Notes: generated by a model not told the origin, from the letters alone. A stretch of 54,453 nt of DNA from Saprospiraceae bacterium (GCA_016714765.1 JADKCF010000022.1:1-54453); one strand, 5' to 3'. Numbered from the stretch's first letter, positions 17,637 to 27,534 are shown. Translations and numbers: made by a program.

Positions 17637-19360
17637 TTTATTATTTTTTTAAGTAAAACAAGGGCTTCACAATTGGTGACAGTAGTATCCTTTTGAGTTA
17701 TTTTTCCTACGGCAGAGTACACAATGATTTTGACAGCATAGTCTGAAACAACTTCTTCTGTCACATTGCCTCCAGCCGGATATTGACTCATTTTATAAAT
17801 ATCAGAATGAATGCTAAGCTTGCCTTGATCTTTGCCTTCAGCAATTAACTTCAGTTGACCATTTTCATCCAGCATAATATAGTCCGTAGTGATGATCAGA
17901 CTGTACGGGTTGTACAAGGGAATGATTTTTTCATATCCTCTGCTGTCGATGGTCTTTCTGTCCGGAAATACAACCTCCCATTGTGATTGACTTTTTTGAA
18001 TATTATACTGGTCAAGGTGCCACAAATTTAATAAATGATAGGCTTTTACAGAATCTGCAGGCACTTTGATAAGGCCATTCTTATCATATTCTTTTATAAA
18101 AGATAAAGCATTTCTAGATTCCAGGAAATAAAGATGTCCGGACAATATTCCATTGGTATCCTTTATCATGGACAGGGTATCAGTCATGAGTATTCCATCT
18201 TTTATCAAGCCTTTGGATTGCAAGTCACTGATAAGCCGGTGTTGCTGATGGGTCACAGGTAGAGTACAGACAGACCATGGACCGCTCCAAAAAGCAACAA
18301 TACTTAACAGAATGAGAAGTACAGGAAATATTCTGTGGTCCTTGCGACCCGGTAAAATCATGTAAATACATATACATCCTATGAATGCAGCACATATGGC
18401 AGTAAGGTACAATTCTTCTTTGATGCCTGCCTTTATCATGTTTTTGTACAAAGAGGTGAAAAGTAAAACAGCCGGGATGATGGATATAGGGAAAAAGTAG
18501 GTTCTAAATACGGACATAAGTGAATGGTCCGAATCATTGTTGTAATACTGGGTAAACAACCAGGTAAGGATACCCGCAAGAAAATACCACAACACCATTA
18601 CAAAAACCCAATCTACCATCGGGCCATCTGAGATTGCCATCCTTATTATGTAAGCATAGAGTATAATGCCGTAAAGTAAAGTAATTGGCACTGCAACATA
18701 TGTGGTAAATATTCTGAATATGGATTTTAGAGGGGGAAGATATGTCTTGTGCAGGTCTGATGGAAGTTCCGAAAGAAAAAATGTAGTATGAAATATACCG
18801 GTAACAATAATAAATAATTTAAAGTAAAAGATGCTCTTAATATTTATTTCGAACAACTGATCGAGGGCCAGCATAGCCAGCGATAATGCCAGGTAAAGAA
18901 CGATCCCATATAGTGCGGCTTGCATCCAGGCGATGAATACACTAATGTTGAATGAAGTGAACATGGAATTGTCCCATGTTTTAAAAAATGGAATCACAGC
19001 TACCAGAAAATGTAAAATCATACTCAAGCCAATGGTAAAAAACCAAAAACAGGACTTGGTTTCACTGAAATCTGAAGGCATCTGCAGATAGTATATTCCA
19101 AGCAAAGCCAATATAACCAGGACACCTATCCAGTATTTCGTAACAGAAAGCAAATAAGCTTCTCTGAATAATGACCAGTTGAGCATAGCTAGAAAACCTA
19201 TGAAAGCGGAGACCGGCCATTTAAAAAGGTCTCCGTAATTGTTGTCTAAAAGTACAATCAGGGTTACAGTTGTGGCTAATGCAAATAAAATGACAATTGG
19301 GAATCTCCTGACGATCTCTAGAAATCTACCTTCCAGGTCCAGTTTTGAAAAGAAAGACAT
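17633..19360 (-). CDS. DUF4153 polytopic membrane protein
   Basis: This ~575-residue protein has about eleven hydrophobic segments over residues 20-380 and a hydrophilic C-terminal domain of about 190 residues. The pattern and motifs (LALSLAMLALDQLFEIN, then LSELPSDLHKTYLPP) match the DUF4153 family of unknown function. I chose the ATG at 19360 (MSFFSKLDLEGRF) because an upstream ATG at 19417 adds a cysteine-rich tail unlike the family. The gene is coupled by ATGA to the gamma-glutamyltransferase gene, which may mean joint expression but gives no clear function. Confidence 0.82.
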   Translation of the reverse strand: MSFFSKLDLEGRFLEIVRRFPIVILFALATTVTLIVLLDNNYGDLFKWPVSAFIGFLAMLNWSLFREAYLLSVTKYWIGVLVILALLGIYYLQMPSDFSETKSCFWFFTIGLSMILHFLVAVIPFFKTWDNSMFTSFNISVFIAWMQAALYGIVLYLALSLAMLALDQLFEINIKSIFYFKLFIIVTGIFHTTFFLSELPSDLHKTYLPPLKSIFRIFTTYVAVPITLLYGIILYAYIIRMAISDGPMVDWVFVMVLWYFLAGILTWLFTQYYNNDSDHSLMSVFRTYFFPISIIPAVLLFTSLYKNMIKAGIKEELYLTAICAAFIGCICIYMILPGRKDHRIFPVLLILLSIVAFWSGPWSVCTLPVTHQQHRLISDLQSKGLIKDGILMTDTLSMIKDTNGILSGHLYFLESRNALSFIKEYDKNGLIKVPADSVKAYHLLNLWHLDQYNIQKSQSQWEVVFPDRKTIDSRGYEKIIPLYNPYSLIITTDYIMLDENGQLKLIAEGKDQGKLSIHSDIYKMSQYPAGGNVTEEVVSDYAVKIIVYSAVGKITQKDTTVTNCEALVLLKKIIK

Positions 19361-19481
19361 ATTCACAATACAATTTGATGGACATAAAAATACACTTTTT
19401 TGAAGAATGATGTACAAATTAAGTATACAAAGGGAACTTTTTTATGGTTTACTGATGTTTATTAGATAAAATCCATATAAT

Positions 19482-19691
19482 ATGAATACCGATAATTTTG
19501 TTACAATCCGCACTTACCACGACCATATTTTGGGAGAGTTAATGATTTCTGCATTGCACAGCGCCGGCATACAGGTATTCAAATTTGAAGAATCTCACAG
19601 TATGTTACCTACTGAAAATATAGAAATAAAAGTACCTGTCACTGAGGTTGACGCTGCACTAGAGATTATAGAAGCGCAGGAAAATTTATGA
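19482..19691 (+). CDS. DUF2007 small protein
   Basis: The 69-residue protein matches the DUF2007 family (putative signal-transducing, PII-like ferredoxin-fold small protein): an N-terminal VTIRTYHDHILGELMISALHSAGI helix region followed by IEIKVPVTEVDAALEII. Its function is not established. It stands alone on the plus strand between divergent and convergent neighbours, with a strong terminator just after it. Confidence 0.8.
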   Translation: MNTDNFVTIRTYHDHILGELMISALHSAGIQVFKFEESHSMLPTENIEIKVPVTEVDAALEIIEAQENL

Positions 19692-19733
19692 TCATAGTAA
19701 GGCTATACTGAAATCGTGGAGTAAGGATACAAA

Positions 19734-19777
19734 AAATAAAACCCCGGGTAAAATCATTTTACACGGGGTTTTATTTT
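19734..19777. terminator. Bidirectional terminator between DUF2007 and the BI-1 gene
   Basis: The inverted repeat AAAATAAAACCCCG / CGGGGTTTTATTTT, with an inner TAAAA/TTTTA pairing, has A-tracts on one side and T-tracts on the other, so it can stop transcription from both directions. Confidence 0.85.
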
Positions 19778-19805
19778 TTTTCCATCAAGACTGGACTTTG
19801 TATCT

Positions 19806-20552
19806 TTAGTCTCTGTTTAATTTAGACAAGAGTCTCAAAAATTCAATATATAACCATACAAGGGTAACCATCAGACTAAGTCCGCAAAACCATTCCATAT
19901 ACTTGGGAGCTTGTGCTTCTGCTGCTTTATCAAAATTGTCGAAGTCCAACAAGAGATTGAGCGAAGCAACGGCTATGATCACGAGGCTGAGGCCAATACC
20001 AAAGCTGCCACCTTCATGCAGGTAAGGCATATTCCAGCCAAAGAAACTTCCGATAAAACTGATGAGATACACAAAAAATATGGCGCCTGTCGCCATCATC
20101 ACACCAGCTCTGAATTTTTGATTCACGGTAATCCATCCGGACTTATACAATAAAAGCATAGCCAGAAGCGTACCAAAAGTAAGACTTACTGCCTGTAATA
20201 TAATGCCATCCATTTGAGTAGCATAGATAGAAGATATGGTACCCAAAGCCAGGCCTTCAAAGCCGGCATACACCGGAGCAGATACAGCTGATGTGTGTGG
20301 TTTGAAAGTCGCTACCAACACAGCAATCAATCCGCCAACAGTGCCTGTTATCAATAAAAACATAGAAGGCATGACATAACTAGCTACACTCGTCACCATC
20401 AAAATGGAAAAAAGTATCAGGGTTTTATTGATGGCACCCCCCATAGTCATCGATTCCTGGTATTCTGTGACATATCCCTCGGAATTGGTCAAAGATTTTA
20501 GTTTTTCTTCATTTAAGACAGGATTTCTCGATTCGAAAAATGATTTTGACAT
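19806..20552 (-). CDS. Bax inhibitor-1 / YccA family membrane protein
   Basis: The 248-residue protein has seven hydrophobic segments and an N-terminal cytoplasmic tail (MSKSFFESRNPVLNEEKLK). It matches the Bax inhibitor-1-like (YccA/YetJ) family, whose bacterial members act as pH-sensitive calcium leak channels or modulate membrane protein quality control. Family features are GTVGGLIAVLVATFKP, FEGLALGTIS in the third helix, and the closing DFDNFDKAAEAQAPKYMEWF. It has no operon partner: DUF1294 lies 89 bases upstream on the same strand with its own promoter. Confidence 0.92.
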   Translation of the reverse strand: MSKSFFESRNPVLNEEKLKSLTNSEGYVTEYQESMTMGGAINKTLILFSILMVTSVASYVMPSMFLLITGTVGGLIAVLVATFKPHTSAVSAPVYAGFEGLALGTISSIYATQMDGIILQAVSLTFGTLLAMLLLYKSGWITVNQKFRAGVMMATGAIFFVYLISFIGSFFGWNMPYLHEGGSFGIGLSLVIIAVASLNLLLDFDNFDKAAEAQAPKYMEWFCGLSLMVTLVWLYIEFLRLLSKLNRD

Positions 20553-20641
20553 AAGTTTTAATTTTTTTGTTAAACGATAAATTGTAATGATGCCACAAGA
20601 TAAAAATTTATTTGTGGAAATGAAAATGGACTATTAAAAAT

Positions 20642-20905
20642 TTATACACCCAACCACCACCATATCAATCCCAATTGAACTAATATAATGATTGGAATAC
20701 CCACTTTGAATATGCTTTTGGCTGATTTGTGGTACAGCGGGCTTTTCATTCCGGCATAAATACCCACACTTCCTCCAAACAGCGCCAGGGTAAAAAGAAA
20801 TTTTTCACTACATCGCCACTTGCCTTTTTGGGAAGCACGTTTATCTTTCCACATTACAATGTAGGAGCTGAGATTGATGCAAATAAGTATTAAAACAAAA
20901 GACAT
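20642..20905 (-). CDS. DUF1294 small membrane protein
   Basis: This 87-residue protein has two or three membrane helices and the DUF1294 core YIVMWKDKRASQKGKWRCSE, followed by FTLALFGGSVGIYAGM and a pair of basic residues before the last helix. The family is widespread in bacteria and its function is not known. The gene has a good Bacteroidota promoter close upstream and is not in an evident operon. Confidence 0.85.
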   Translation of the reverse strand: MSFVLILICINLSSYIVMWKDKRASQKGKWRCSEKFLFTLALFGGSVGIYAGMKSPLYHKSAKSIFKVGIPIIILVQLGLIWWWLGV

Positions 20906-20919
20906 ATGCTATTTTTATC

Positions 20920-20951
20920 CAAAGATAGGCAAGGTGATTATCCTTTCCAAA
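20920..20951 (-). promoter_or_regulatory. Bacteroidota-type promoter (TTTG-N20-TATCTTTG) for DUF1294
   Basis: On the minus strand, TTTG (20951-20948) is followed after exactly 20 bases by TATCTTTG (20927-20920), matching the TTTG/TAnnTTTG consensus in both elements and spacing. The ATG is 15 bases downstream, giving a very short leader. This is the best promoter in the window. Confidence 0.65.
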
Positions 20952-21030
20952 TATATAGGCTGAGAGCCACAGTAATGAAAGTCTGATTGTTATTTTTTGT
21001 TAACACGCTAGAGATTTATCTATTTTTATC

Positions 21031-21038
21031 TATATTTG
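21031..21038 (+). promoter_or_regulatory. Candidate -7 box (TATATTTG) for the Rel/SpoT gene
   Basis: TATATTTG matches TAnnTTTG and lies 31 bases before the ATG at 21069. The -33 region has no clear TTTG, so confidence is limited. Confidence 0.4.
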
Positions 21039-21068
21039 TAATCTTTGGTAAATATTTAATAATTGTGT

Positions 21069-23315
21069 ATGCCGGTAGGAGTCGCTATCAACGAGGAAGA
21101 AATAAAGCAGGTTAGGGCAAAATTTGATGCACTCCTAAGTGTTATGGGAGATAGTTTGCAGGATGAAGACAGAACCGATATCGAAAAAGCATATGAGTTA
21201 TCTGTGGATGCGCATAAATATCAAAGGCGTAAGTCCGGTGAGCCATATATATTTCATCCGATAGAGGTAGCCCGTATTTGTTTTGAAGAAATAGGGTTGG
21301 GGCCTACTGCAGTGATTTGTGCACTACTTCATGATGTGGTAGAAGATACGCCCGTGACTCTGGCTGATGTCACCAAACAATTTGGCCCCAAAGTAGCGGT
21401 CATAGTGGATGGTCTGACCAAGCTGGACGGCACCTACAACCTGGAGAATGTAGAAAGTCCTCAGGCCGAAAACTTCAAAAAAGTGCTTAGTACGCTTGTC
21501 GTAGATGTACGGGTGGTGCTTATCAAAATGGCCGACAGGCTACATAACCTGAGGACTATAGGTGCACAACCCAAGCACAAACAACTCAAAATAGCTGCTG
21601 AAACAGAATATATCTATACTCCCCTGGCACACAGACTCGGATTGTACAATGTTAAAACTGAGTTTCAGGATATATGCCTTAAAATCACTGATCCTGAAAT
21701 GTATGATGAGATCAGTCACAAGCTAAGTGATTCAGATCAAGCCAGAAATGAATACATAGAACAGTTTATCAAACCATTAAAAGAAGAATTGCAGCATCTG
21801 GGAGCGCCCTTCAGGGTATTGGGGAGATGTAAAGCCATCTCTTCCATTTACAATAAGATCAAACAAAACAAAGTAACATTCGAGGAGATATTCGATATAT
21901 TTGCTGTTCGTATCATCATTGATGTACCCACAGACAAAGAAAAAAGTTTCTGCTGGCAGATTTACTCCATCATTACGGATGTGTATAAGCCTATTCCGGA
22001 GAGACTGAAGGATTGGGTGACCACTCCCAAAGGCAATGGTTATGAATCACTTCACACAACTGTCATTGGCCCTAAAGGAAAGTATGTGGAAGTCCAGATC
22101 AGGACTGACCGCATGGATGAAATAGCCGAAAAGGGTTTTGCCGCTCACTGGAAATATAAAGGCGTCAAGAAACAGGAAAATGTTTATGACAATTGGCTTG
22201 ACAATATCAGAGAAATTCTGGATACCAAGCATGCCAATGCTATGGAGTTTATCAATGACTTTAAGACCAACCTTTTTAGCGAGGAAGTTTATGTTTTTAC
22301 GCCTAAAGGTGATATGCGTATTGTACCCAAAGGGGCAACAGCACTTGACTTTGCTTTTGAAATTCATACTGACGTCGGTTATCATGCTGCTGCCATTAAG
22401 GTCAATAATAAGCTTGTCCCTATGGGATATAAGCTCAACAATGGGGATCAGGTTCATGTCATGACAAACAAAAACCAGAAGCCAAATGAAGATTGGCTCA
22501 AGATGGTAGTCACCGGGAAGGCCAGATCCAAGATACGATCTGCAATGAAAGAAGAGCGGAGAAAAATCGGTGAGTTTGGTAAGGAAGCCCTGGAAAGGAA
22601 ACTGAAAAATCTCAAAATAGATTTTGATGACAATGTGGACATCATCGCCAAACATCTCGGTTATCGCAATAGGGTAGACTTTTTTTATGCTTTGTCTCAG
22701 GAAGATGTCAGGATATCTGATATTAAAAACTACACCATTGAAAACGGTAAAATCAACTTTAAAAAAGATGAAGACGAAGGGGATTCCACAAAATCAGCTC
22801 CTATTGTCGAAGAACTAAAGAAAATTCAGCGGCCTGCAAAAACCAACAGGTCTAATATTCTGGTCAACGGAGAACCCGCTGATATGTACCAGTTTTCTCT
22901 TGCCACATGTTGCAATCCGGTGCATGGAGACGATATTTTTGCATATCTTACTTCCAATCAGGGGCTCAAGATCCACAGGACATCTTGCTCCAATGCCACA
23001 CACCTTCTTGCCAACTATGGATACAGGGTACTCAAAGCGGACTGGGAAGATAGCCTTAATTCCAATTTTGTGGTAGAACTCCTGGTGACAGGTATAGATT
23101 CCGGACCCGGAGTGATACAGACACTCACCAATGAGCTTTCCAATAAATTGGGCATAAACATCAAATCGTTTAGCATAGAAGGTAAAGAAGGCTTTTTTGA
23201 AGGCCGCATAGGAATTGTAGTTTTGAACAAAGACCAGCTCAATCTCGTTGTACAGTCACTGGAAAAGCTGGAAGGCATTTCGTCTGTAGTCAGGACAGAC
23301 AGAACATTTAAATGA
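21069..23315 (+). CDS. rel: Bifunctional (p)ppGpp synthetase/hydrolase, RelA/SpoT family
   Basis: The protein (748 residues from the ATG at 21069) makes and degrades the stringent-response alarmone (p)ppGpp. The hydrolase HD domain is intact (YIFHPIEVARI and LLHDVVEDTP, about residues 60-100). The synthetase domain has KDWVTTPKGNGYESLHTTV and EVQIRTDRMDEIAEKGFAAHW (about residues 315-365). A TGS domain (YVFTPKGDMRIVPKGATALDFA, about 410-470), a Cys-containing zinc-finger/RIS region (LATCCNPVHGDDI) and a C-terminal ACT domain follow. Both catalytic halves keep their key residues, as in Rel proteins of phyla with one long RSH enzyme. The Fur gene starts 10 bases downstream, so the two are probably co-transcribed. 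Confidence 0.95.
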   Translation: MPVGVAINEEEIKQVRAKFDALLSVMGDSLQDEDRTDIEKAYELSVDAHKYQRRKSGEPYIFHPIEVARICFEEIGLGPTAVICALLHDVVEDTPVTLADVTKQFGPKVAVIVDGLTKLDGTYNLENVESPQAENFKKVLSTLVVDVRVVLIKMADRLHNLRTIGAQPKHKQLKIAAETEYIYTPLAHRLGLYNVKTEFQDICLKITDPEMYDEISHKLSDSDQARNEYIEQFIKPLKEELQHLGAPFRVLGRCKAISSIYNKIKQNKVTFEEIFDIFAVRIIIDVPTDKEKSFCWQIYSIITDVYKPIPERLKDWVTTPKGNGYESLHTTVIGPKGKYVEVQIRTDRMDEIAEKGFAAHWKYKGVKKQENVYDNWLDNIREILDTKHANAMEFINDFKTNLFSEEVYVFTPKGDMRIVPKGATALDFAFEIHTDVGYHAAAIKVNNKLVPMGYKLNNGDQVHVMTNKNQKPNEDWLKMVVTGKARSKIRSAMKEERRKIGEFGKEALERKLKNLKIDFDDNVDIIAKHLGYRNRVDFFYALSQEDVRISDIKNYTIENGKINFKKDEDEGDSTKSAPIVEELKKIQRPAKTNRSNILVNGEPADMYQFSLATCCNPVHGDDIFAYLTSNQGLKIHRTSCSNATHLLANYGYRVLKADWEDSLNSNFVVELLVTGIDSGPGVIQTLTNELSNKLGINIKSFSIEGKEGFFEGRIGIVVLNKDQLNLVVQSLEKLEGISSVVRTDRTFK

Positions 23316-23325
23316 TACTAATTTT

Positions 23326-23796
23326 ATGATCAGCGCACCCGCCAAGTTGGAAGAAATTGTTTCGGAGGTAAAAACTATTTTTTCTACCCACCTAGAAAAA
23401 TTTGCTCTTCGCAAGACACCGGAAAGGTATGCCATTCTGGAAGAAATTTACAGACGCACAGATCATTTTGATGCTGAAGCCCTCTATATACACATGAAAA
23501 ACCAAAATTATCGTGTCAGCAGGGCTACCGTTTACAATACGCTGGAATTACTCGTCAGTTGTGACCTCATCACCAAACATCAATTTGGAAAAAATCTGGC
23601 TCAGTACGAAAAATCATATGGATTTAAACAGCACGACCACCTCATCTGTCTCGAATGCGGTCAGGTGCTTGAATTTTGTGATCCCCGCATTCAACAGATC
23701 AAAGCTATGATGGGTGACATCCTGGAGTTCGAAATTACCCACCATTCCCTCAACCTATATGGAAAGTGCAGGAAAACTTATTGCCCAAATCGTTGA
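23326..23796 (+). CDS. Fur-family transcriptional regulator
   Basis: The 156-residue protein is a ferric uptake regulator family repressor. The winged-helix part holds RKTPERYAILEEIY and the recognition helix YRVSRATVYNTLELL (about residues 25-80). The dimerisation part has HDHLICLECGQVLEF and a closing CRKTYC, so two Cys pairs are present for the structural zinc site. Whether it senses iron, zinc or peroxide cannot be told. It follows the Rel/SpoT gene by 10 bases, an arrangement that would couple it to stringent-response expression. Confidence 0.92.
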   Translation: MISAPAKLEEIVSEVKTIFSTHLEKFALRKTPERYAILEEIYRRTDHFDAEALYIHMKNQNYRVSRATVYNTLELLVSCDLITKHQFGKNLAQYEKSYGFKQHDHLICLECGQVLEFCDPRIQQIKAMMGDILEFEITHHSLNLYGKCRKTYCPNR

Positions 23797-24288
23797 TCCA
23801 GGATCAAACTAATAATTTATTAAAAGCTCAATAAAAATAGTGATTTAGCGAGCGAGTCATTGTCTGATTGAAATCAAGCTTACGCCTTTTTTTTTGTAGT
23901 AGTTTAAAGCAGAAATAGATTTTCTATTGTGTGTTTCGGTTTATACATTTAGGAAGATAATTGTGGGCTATCCGAATCGAATAATAGTAGTTTCTATTAA
24001 ATCACCTTTAAATTTCACAAAATCGATAAAAACACATGAAATTGTTATTGTATATGTAATAAAAACGTTTGCAGCTAATAATAAAAATTCAGGGGGTGGT
24101 TACCTACCCTGGTGATAAAAAATCCCCACCCTAAATCCCCACTTCAATTGTACTTATTTGATATCTATATCTGTATGTTTGTGATATGTCAAATGTTTTG
24201 ACTGAAGGATACTTGGCCAATTTTTCCTAACACGACCCCGCAAAGCCAGAAAGAACCTTTAATATTAACATTAATACAAACAACCTGA
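23797..24288. other. 492-base AT-rich intergenic region with a promoter
   Basis: No gene was recognised here. The stretch contains a weak G/C-rich fold (GGGGGTGG near 24092 and CCCCACCC near 24125) and, near its end, the candidate promoter at 24148-24181. It separates the well-assembled left part of the window from the error-rich right part. Confidence 0.6.
24148..24181 (+). promoter_or_regulatory. Candidate promoter (TTG-N23-TATGTTTG)
   Basis: TTG at 24148-24150 and TATGTTTG at 24174-24181, spaced 23 bases, fit the loose Bacteroidota consensus. The ATG of the interrupted secreted-protein gene is at 24289, so the leader would be about 100 bases. Confidence 0.4.
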
Positions 24289-24318
24289 ATGATGAGAAAT
24301 CTTTTACACATTATTTTT
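24289..24318 (+). CDS. First codons of an interrupted secreted-protein gene
   Basis: ATGATGAGAAATCTT and on to 24318 encode MMRNLLHIIF, the basic start and half of the hydrophobic core of a signal peptide. At 24319 the sequence turns into a homopolymer-rich block. If that block is removed and the sequence resumed at 25922, the frame continues as VFIVFFSTVNGQ, completing a normal 22-residue signal peptide. I therefore treat this as exon-like fragment one of the gene continuing at 25922-27394. Confidence 0.6.
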
Positions 24319-25921
24319 CCGTGGGGTCTTTCTTTGTGAGTATAAAGGCAAAACCCCTTCCCCCCCCTCCCAAAAAAAACCCCCCCAAACCTTTTTTTTG
24401 TCTTTTTCCCCCCCGGCCCTACCTTTTTTTCCTTTCTTGGGGGGGGGGGGAGAGGGAAACCAAAAGCTCCACCGCACCACCCCCCCCCCGCTTTTTTTTT
24501 TTTTTTTTTTGGTTTTTTGTGTGGGGGGGGGGGTGGGTTTTTTTTGGGGCGGGCCCCTTTTCGGCTTCCCCCCCCCTCCGCGTTTTCCCGGGGGTTTTGC
24601 CGGGCCTCCCCCCCCCCCCCCCCGGGGTTTTTTTCCGGCGGGTGTGCCCTGTTTTCTCCCCTTTTTTGTTTTTTTTTTTTTTTTGGGGTTTTTTTGCCGG
24701 GGGGATGCTTTTTGTTTTGAGTATTTCTTTTCCCCCTCCTTTTCCCCCCTTTTTTTTTTTTTTCCGTTTTTTTTCTTTTTTTTTTTTCCTCCCCCCCTTC
24801 CCGCTCTTCCCGGTTTTTTTCCCCGCGCTCCCCCGCCCCCCCCGGGGGGGGGTTCTTCCCCGCTTTTTCCGCCCCCCCCGCGCAGTGAGGTGGGGGGAGG
24901 TTCTCCGGGTTTCCCCCGGGCGGTTTTTTCTCGAGGATTTGGTGTCCCCCCCGGTTTTGGGGGGGGTCTCCCCGTTTTCCCTCCGCCCCCCCCCCCCCCC
25001 GCCCTCTTTTTTTTCCTCCCTTTTTCCCCCCCCCTCCCCCCCCCCTACCCCCCCCCTTCTTTTTTCCTTTTTCGTTCTCCCGGGGGTTTTTTTCGGTTTT
25101 TCTCCCGGAAAGACGGGGGGGGTTCTCGGGGGGAGGATGAGGTCGTTGCCGGGCCCGTTCCCCCTGTCTTTCCCTTCCGGTCCCTCCCTCTGAGGAGGAG
25201 TAGGGGTTCCTGGGTTTTTCCCCCCCTTTTTTTCCGCGGGGGGTGGGGCTGTCGGGTTGCGCGGGGTGTGTTTGGGTTCTTTTTTTTTTTTTTTTTGGAG
25301 TTTTTTTCATTTTTTTTTTTTTTTTTTTTTTTTTCCGTTGTTTTTTTTTCCTTTTTGTTTTTTTTTTTTTTTTTTTTCTTTTCTTCCCACCGAATTAAGC
25401 GGGGTTTTCCCCCGCGTCCCGCGAGGGGTCCCTTCCTTTTTTGCTGGGAGAGAGGTGGAGGGGGGAGGGGCCGCCCCCCCCCTTTTTTTCCCCCCCTTTC
25501 CGGGAAAAAAACCGGGGAGTTCCCCCCCCCCGGATTTACGGCCGCGGGGCCCCAAGAATACGGGCAAAAAATTTTTTTTTTCTTTAATAAAGAGCGGCTT
25601 TGGGAGGGGCCCCGTTTTTGGTTTTTTCTTTAGTACCGGATATTTTGGACGAATTTAACCCTCCCCAGGAAAAGGGCCCCCTACCCCCCCCCCCGCCCTT
25701 TTTTTTTTCCCGAACGAAAATTTCCCTCCCCCCGTTTTTTTTCTTCTTTCCTCCCAGAATTTTTTCTCCCTTCCCCAATTTTTTTTCTCCCCCCCCAAAT
25801 CCCGGTTTTTCCCCCCGGGGCCCTTTTTTTTTTTTCGCGAGGTTTTGTTTGAGGAATTTTTTTTTTTTTTTTTTATTTTTTTTTTTTTTAATTATTAAAT
25901 TTACGTTTTTTTTACATTTTT
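24319..25921. other. Homopolymer-dominated block, probable sequencing artefact
   Basis: About 1.6 kb made almost entirely of long runs of T, C and G on the plus strand with very little A, for example tracts of twelve or more identical bases one after another. Long open frames through it encode only poly-Phe/Pro/Gly or, on the other strand, poly-Lys/Gly/Arg, so I call no gene. It looks like unreadable trace or a failed consensus, not biology. Both flanks contain the same short sequence (ACATTATTTTT on the left, ACATTTTTGTTTT on the right), as expected if one region was read twice. Confidence 0.8.
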
Positions 25922-27394
25922 GTTTTCATAGTATTTTTTAGTACTGTGAATGGACAGATTGTCAACCAGCAATTTACCTCTGACCCAGGCTGGTCGCAGG
26001 TATATGCCACCGGAAGTGTAAACTGGGCGTACAACAGCACTGGCGGCAATCCTGGAGGAAACATTAGCCTTACAGCTCCTGCTGGTCCTACCACTGTATC
26101 AACATGGTATTACACCACAGTAACATTAGACCCCTGCCGTCAATATTCAGCATCGCTGGATTATATCAGAAGTGGTGGCACTGGTACTACAGCCAGGATC
26201 GTTATTGCTATAGGTACTACGGTACCCAGCGGAACCACTTGGGGTACAGAATTATTGAATACCACTTCTGTCACATCGACCAGCTGGGCTAATTTGCCAG
26301 GTACCTCCAATTATTTTCCAAAGACGGCAGGGACATATTATTTTGCAGTGCGTGGTGCAGAGACATCAGGCAGCAGTACACCCCGGACAATGTCTTTCGA
26401 TAATATTTTACTATCAGATGCAGGATCCAGTGGCGAATGCAGGGCATGCGGATGTGCAGACTGTGCAGCCAGTACTGGTCTGTTCAGCAACTGGTCAGCA
26501 GCAAACAGCGGGCAGAGGATGTACCCGTAACCAGAACTTCCAATGGGGCAAAAACGAAGTGTTCTGTTCGACTTGGACAATGCCTGCATCGCCTTCCACG
26601 CAAAAAGTGGCTTCTTTCATCTTCTTACCTATACGCCATCTAGTTGTTCAAACAATACTGCGACCAGGGAAGTATTCGCTGACCCAGGTTGTGGTCCAAT
26701 CTCTGCTGCTGGTACGGACAATGACGGAAGAGAATACTGGACCCTGAGTGCTAACCAGACGGTGAGGGTCTGTATTACCCGACAATCCACAGGAGGATGT
26801 TCGTCTGTCTCAAGTCCGTGTATGAGGCCATATGTAGCAAATGTGACTCCTGCTCCTGTCAGCCTTTCATCATTCGGGTTTAGCAAAAATGAATTGAGCC
26901 ACTTATATTGGACTACTCAAAGTGAATCCAATAATCTAGGGTTTGAAATCGAGAGTAGCAATGATGAATTGCAATTTGATAAAATTGGGTTTGTGGAAGG
27001 TAAAGGCAATTCTAGTGGTATTGTGAATTATAGTTTTGTCGATAAAAATGCCAATAATGGTATTACCTACTATAGGCTTAGACAAGTGGATACGGATGGC
27101 AAGTTCTCTTTTTCAGAAATAATAACAATAAAGCATGAAAAGAGCAGTTCACTTTTAGTCCAGCCGAACTTGGTAAGAGACCAACTCAGATTGCTGGTGT
27201 CTTCAGATGAGGCCACAGATTATTACGACATTGAGATTTTTGACTTTACAGGCCGGATAGCAACAAGCAAAGTGAACATAAGACCAGGTGAATGGAATAC
27301 ACTTGATGTATCCCATTTTAAATCAGGCTTGTATTTTGTTCGTGCACATTCTATAAATGGGTTATCATTTATGGAAAAATGGATAAAATATTAA
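25922..27394 (+). CDS. Secreted protein with T9SS type A sorting domain, interrupted
   Basis: This frame continues a signal peptide (VFIVFFSTVNGQ) and encodes an extracellular protein with a carbohydrate-binding-like beta-sandwich (WYYTTVTLDPCRQYSASLDY, then TMSFDNILLSD), a Cys-rich middle (CRACGCADC) and a type A CTD. An in-frame TAA at 26528-26530 cuts it into 25922-26530 and 26531-27394; the two pieces are in the same frame, so either one base is wrong or two nearby indels cancel. The last ~170 residues hold the common T9SS tail: ESNNLGFEIESSNDELQF, ITYYRLRQVDTDGKFSFSEI, then a final ~75-residue CTD with DFTGRIATSK and SGLYFVRAHS. Its function on the surface is unknown. Confidence 0.8.
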
Positions 27395-27534
27395 CGCAAA
27401 ATATAAAGATGAATTCAAATATATCAAAAGCTGTATATTTGTTGAAAATGGATTTTTTATCAATTTCTTTGGATCCGGATTAAAGGGCATTAGTCACATA
27501 AGACCCAAACTCTGGTCCAATCCTGACCAAATGA

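Noticed and set aside
22047..22655. 202-residue minus-strand open frame opposite the Rel/SpoT gene
   Set aside because: Antisense shadow of a highly conserved enzyme.
24092..24131. GGGGGTGG / CCCCACCC fold considered as a terminator for the Fur gene
   Set aside because: Pairing is partial with a long loop, no T-tract follows, and it lies almost 300 bases after the stop.
24189..25310. Long open frames on both strands encoding Lys/Gly/Arg-rich or Phe/Pro/Gly-rich proteins
   Set aside because: They arise from homopolymer runs in a block that splits a signal peptide; composition is unlike any neighbour and no domain is visible.
25307..25900. Further low-complexity open frames (poly-Lys, poly-Phe) at the right side of the block
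   Set aside because: Same artefact block; the coding signal comes only from base runs.
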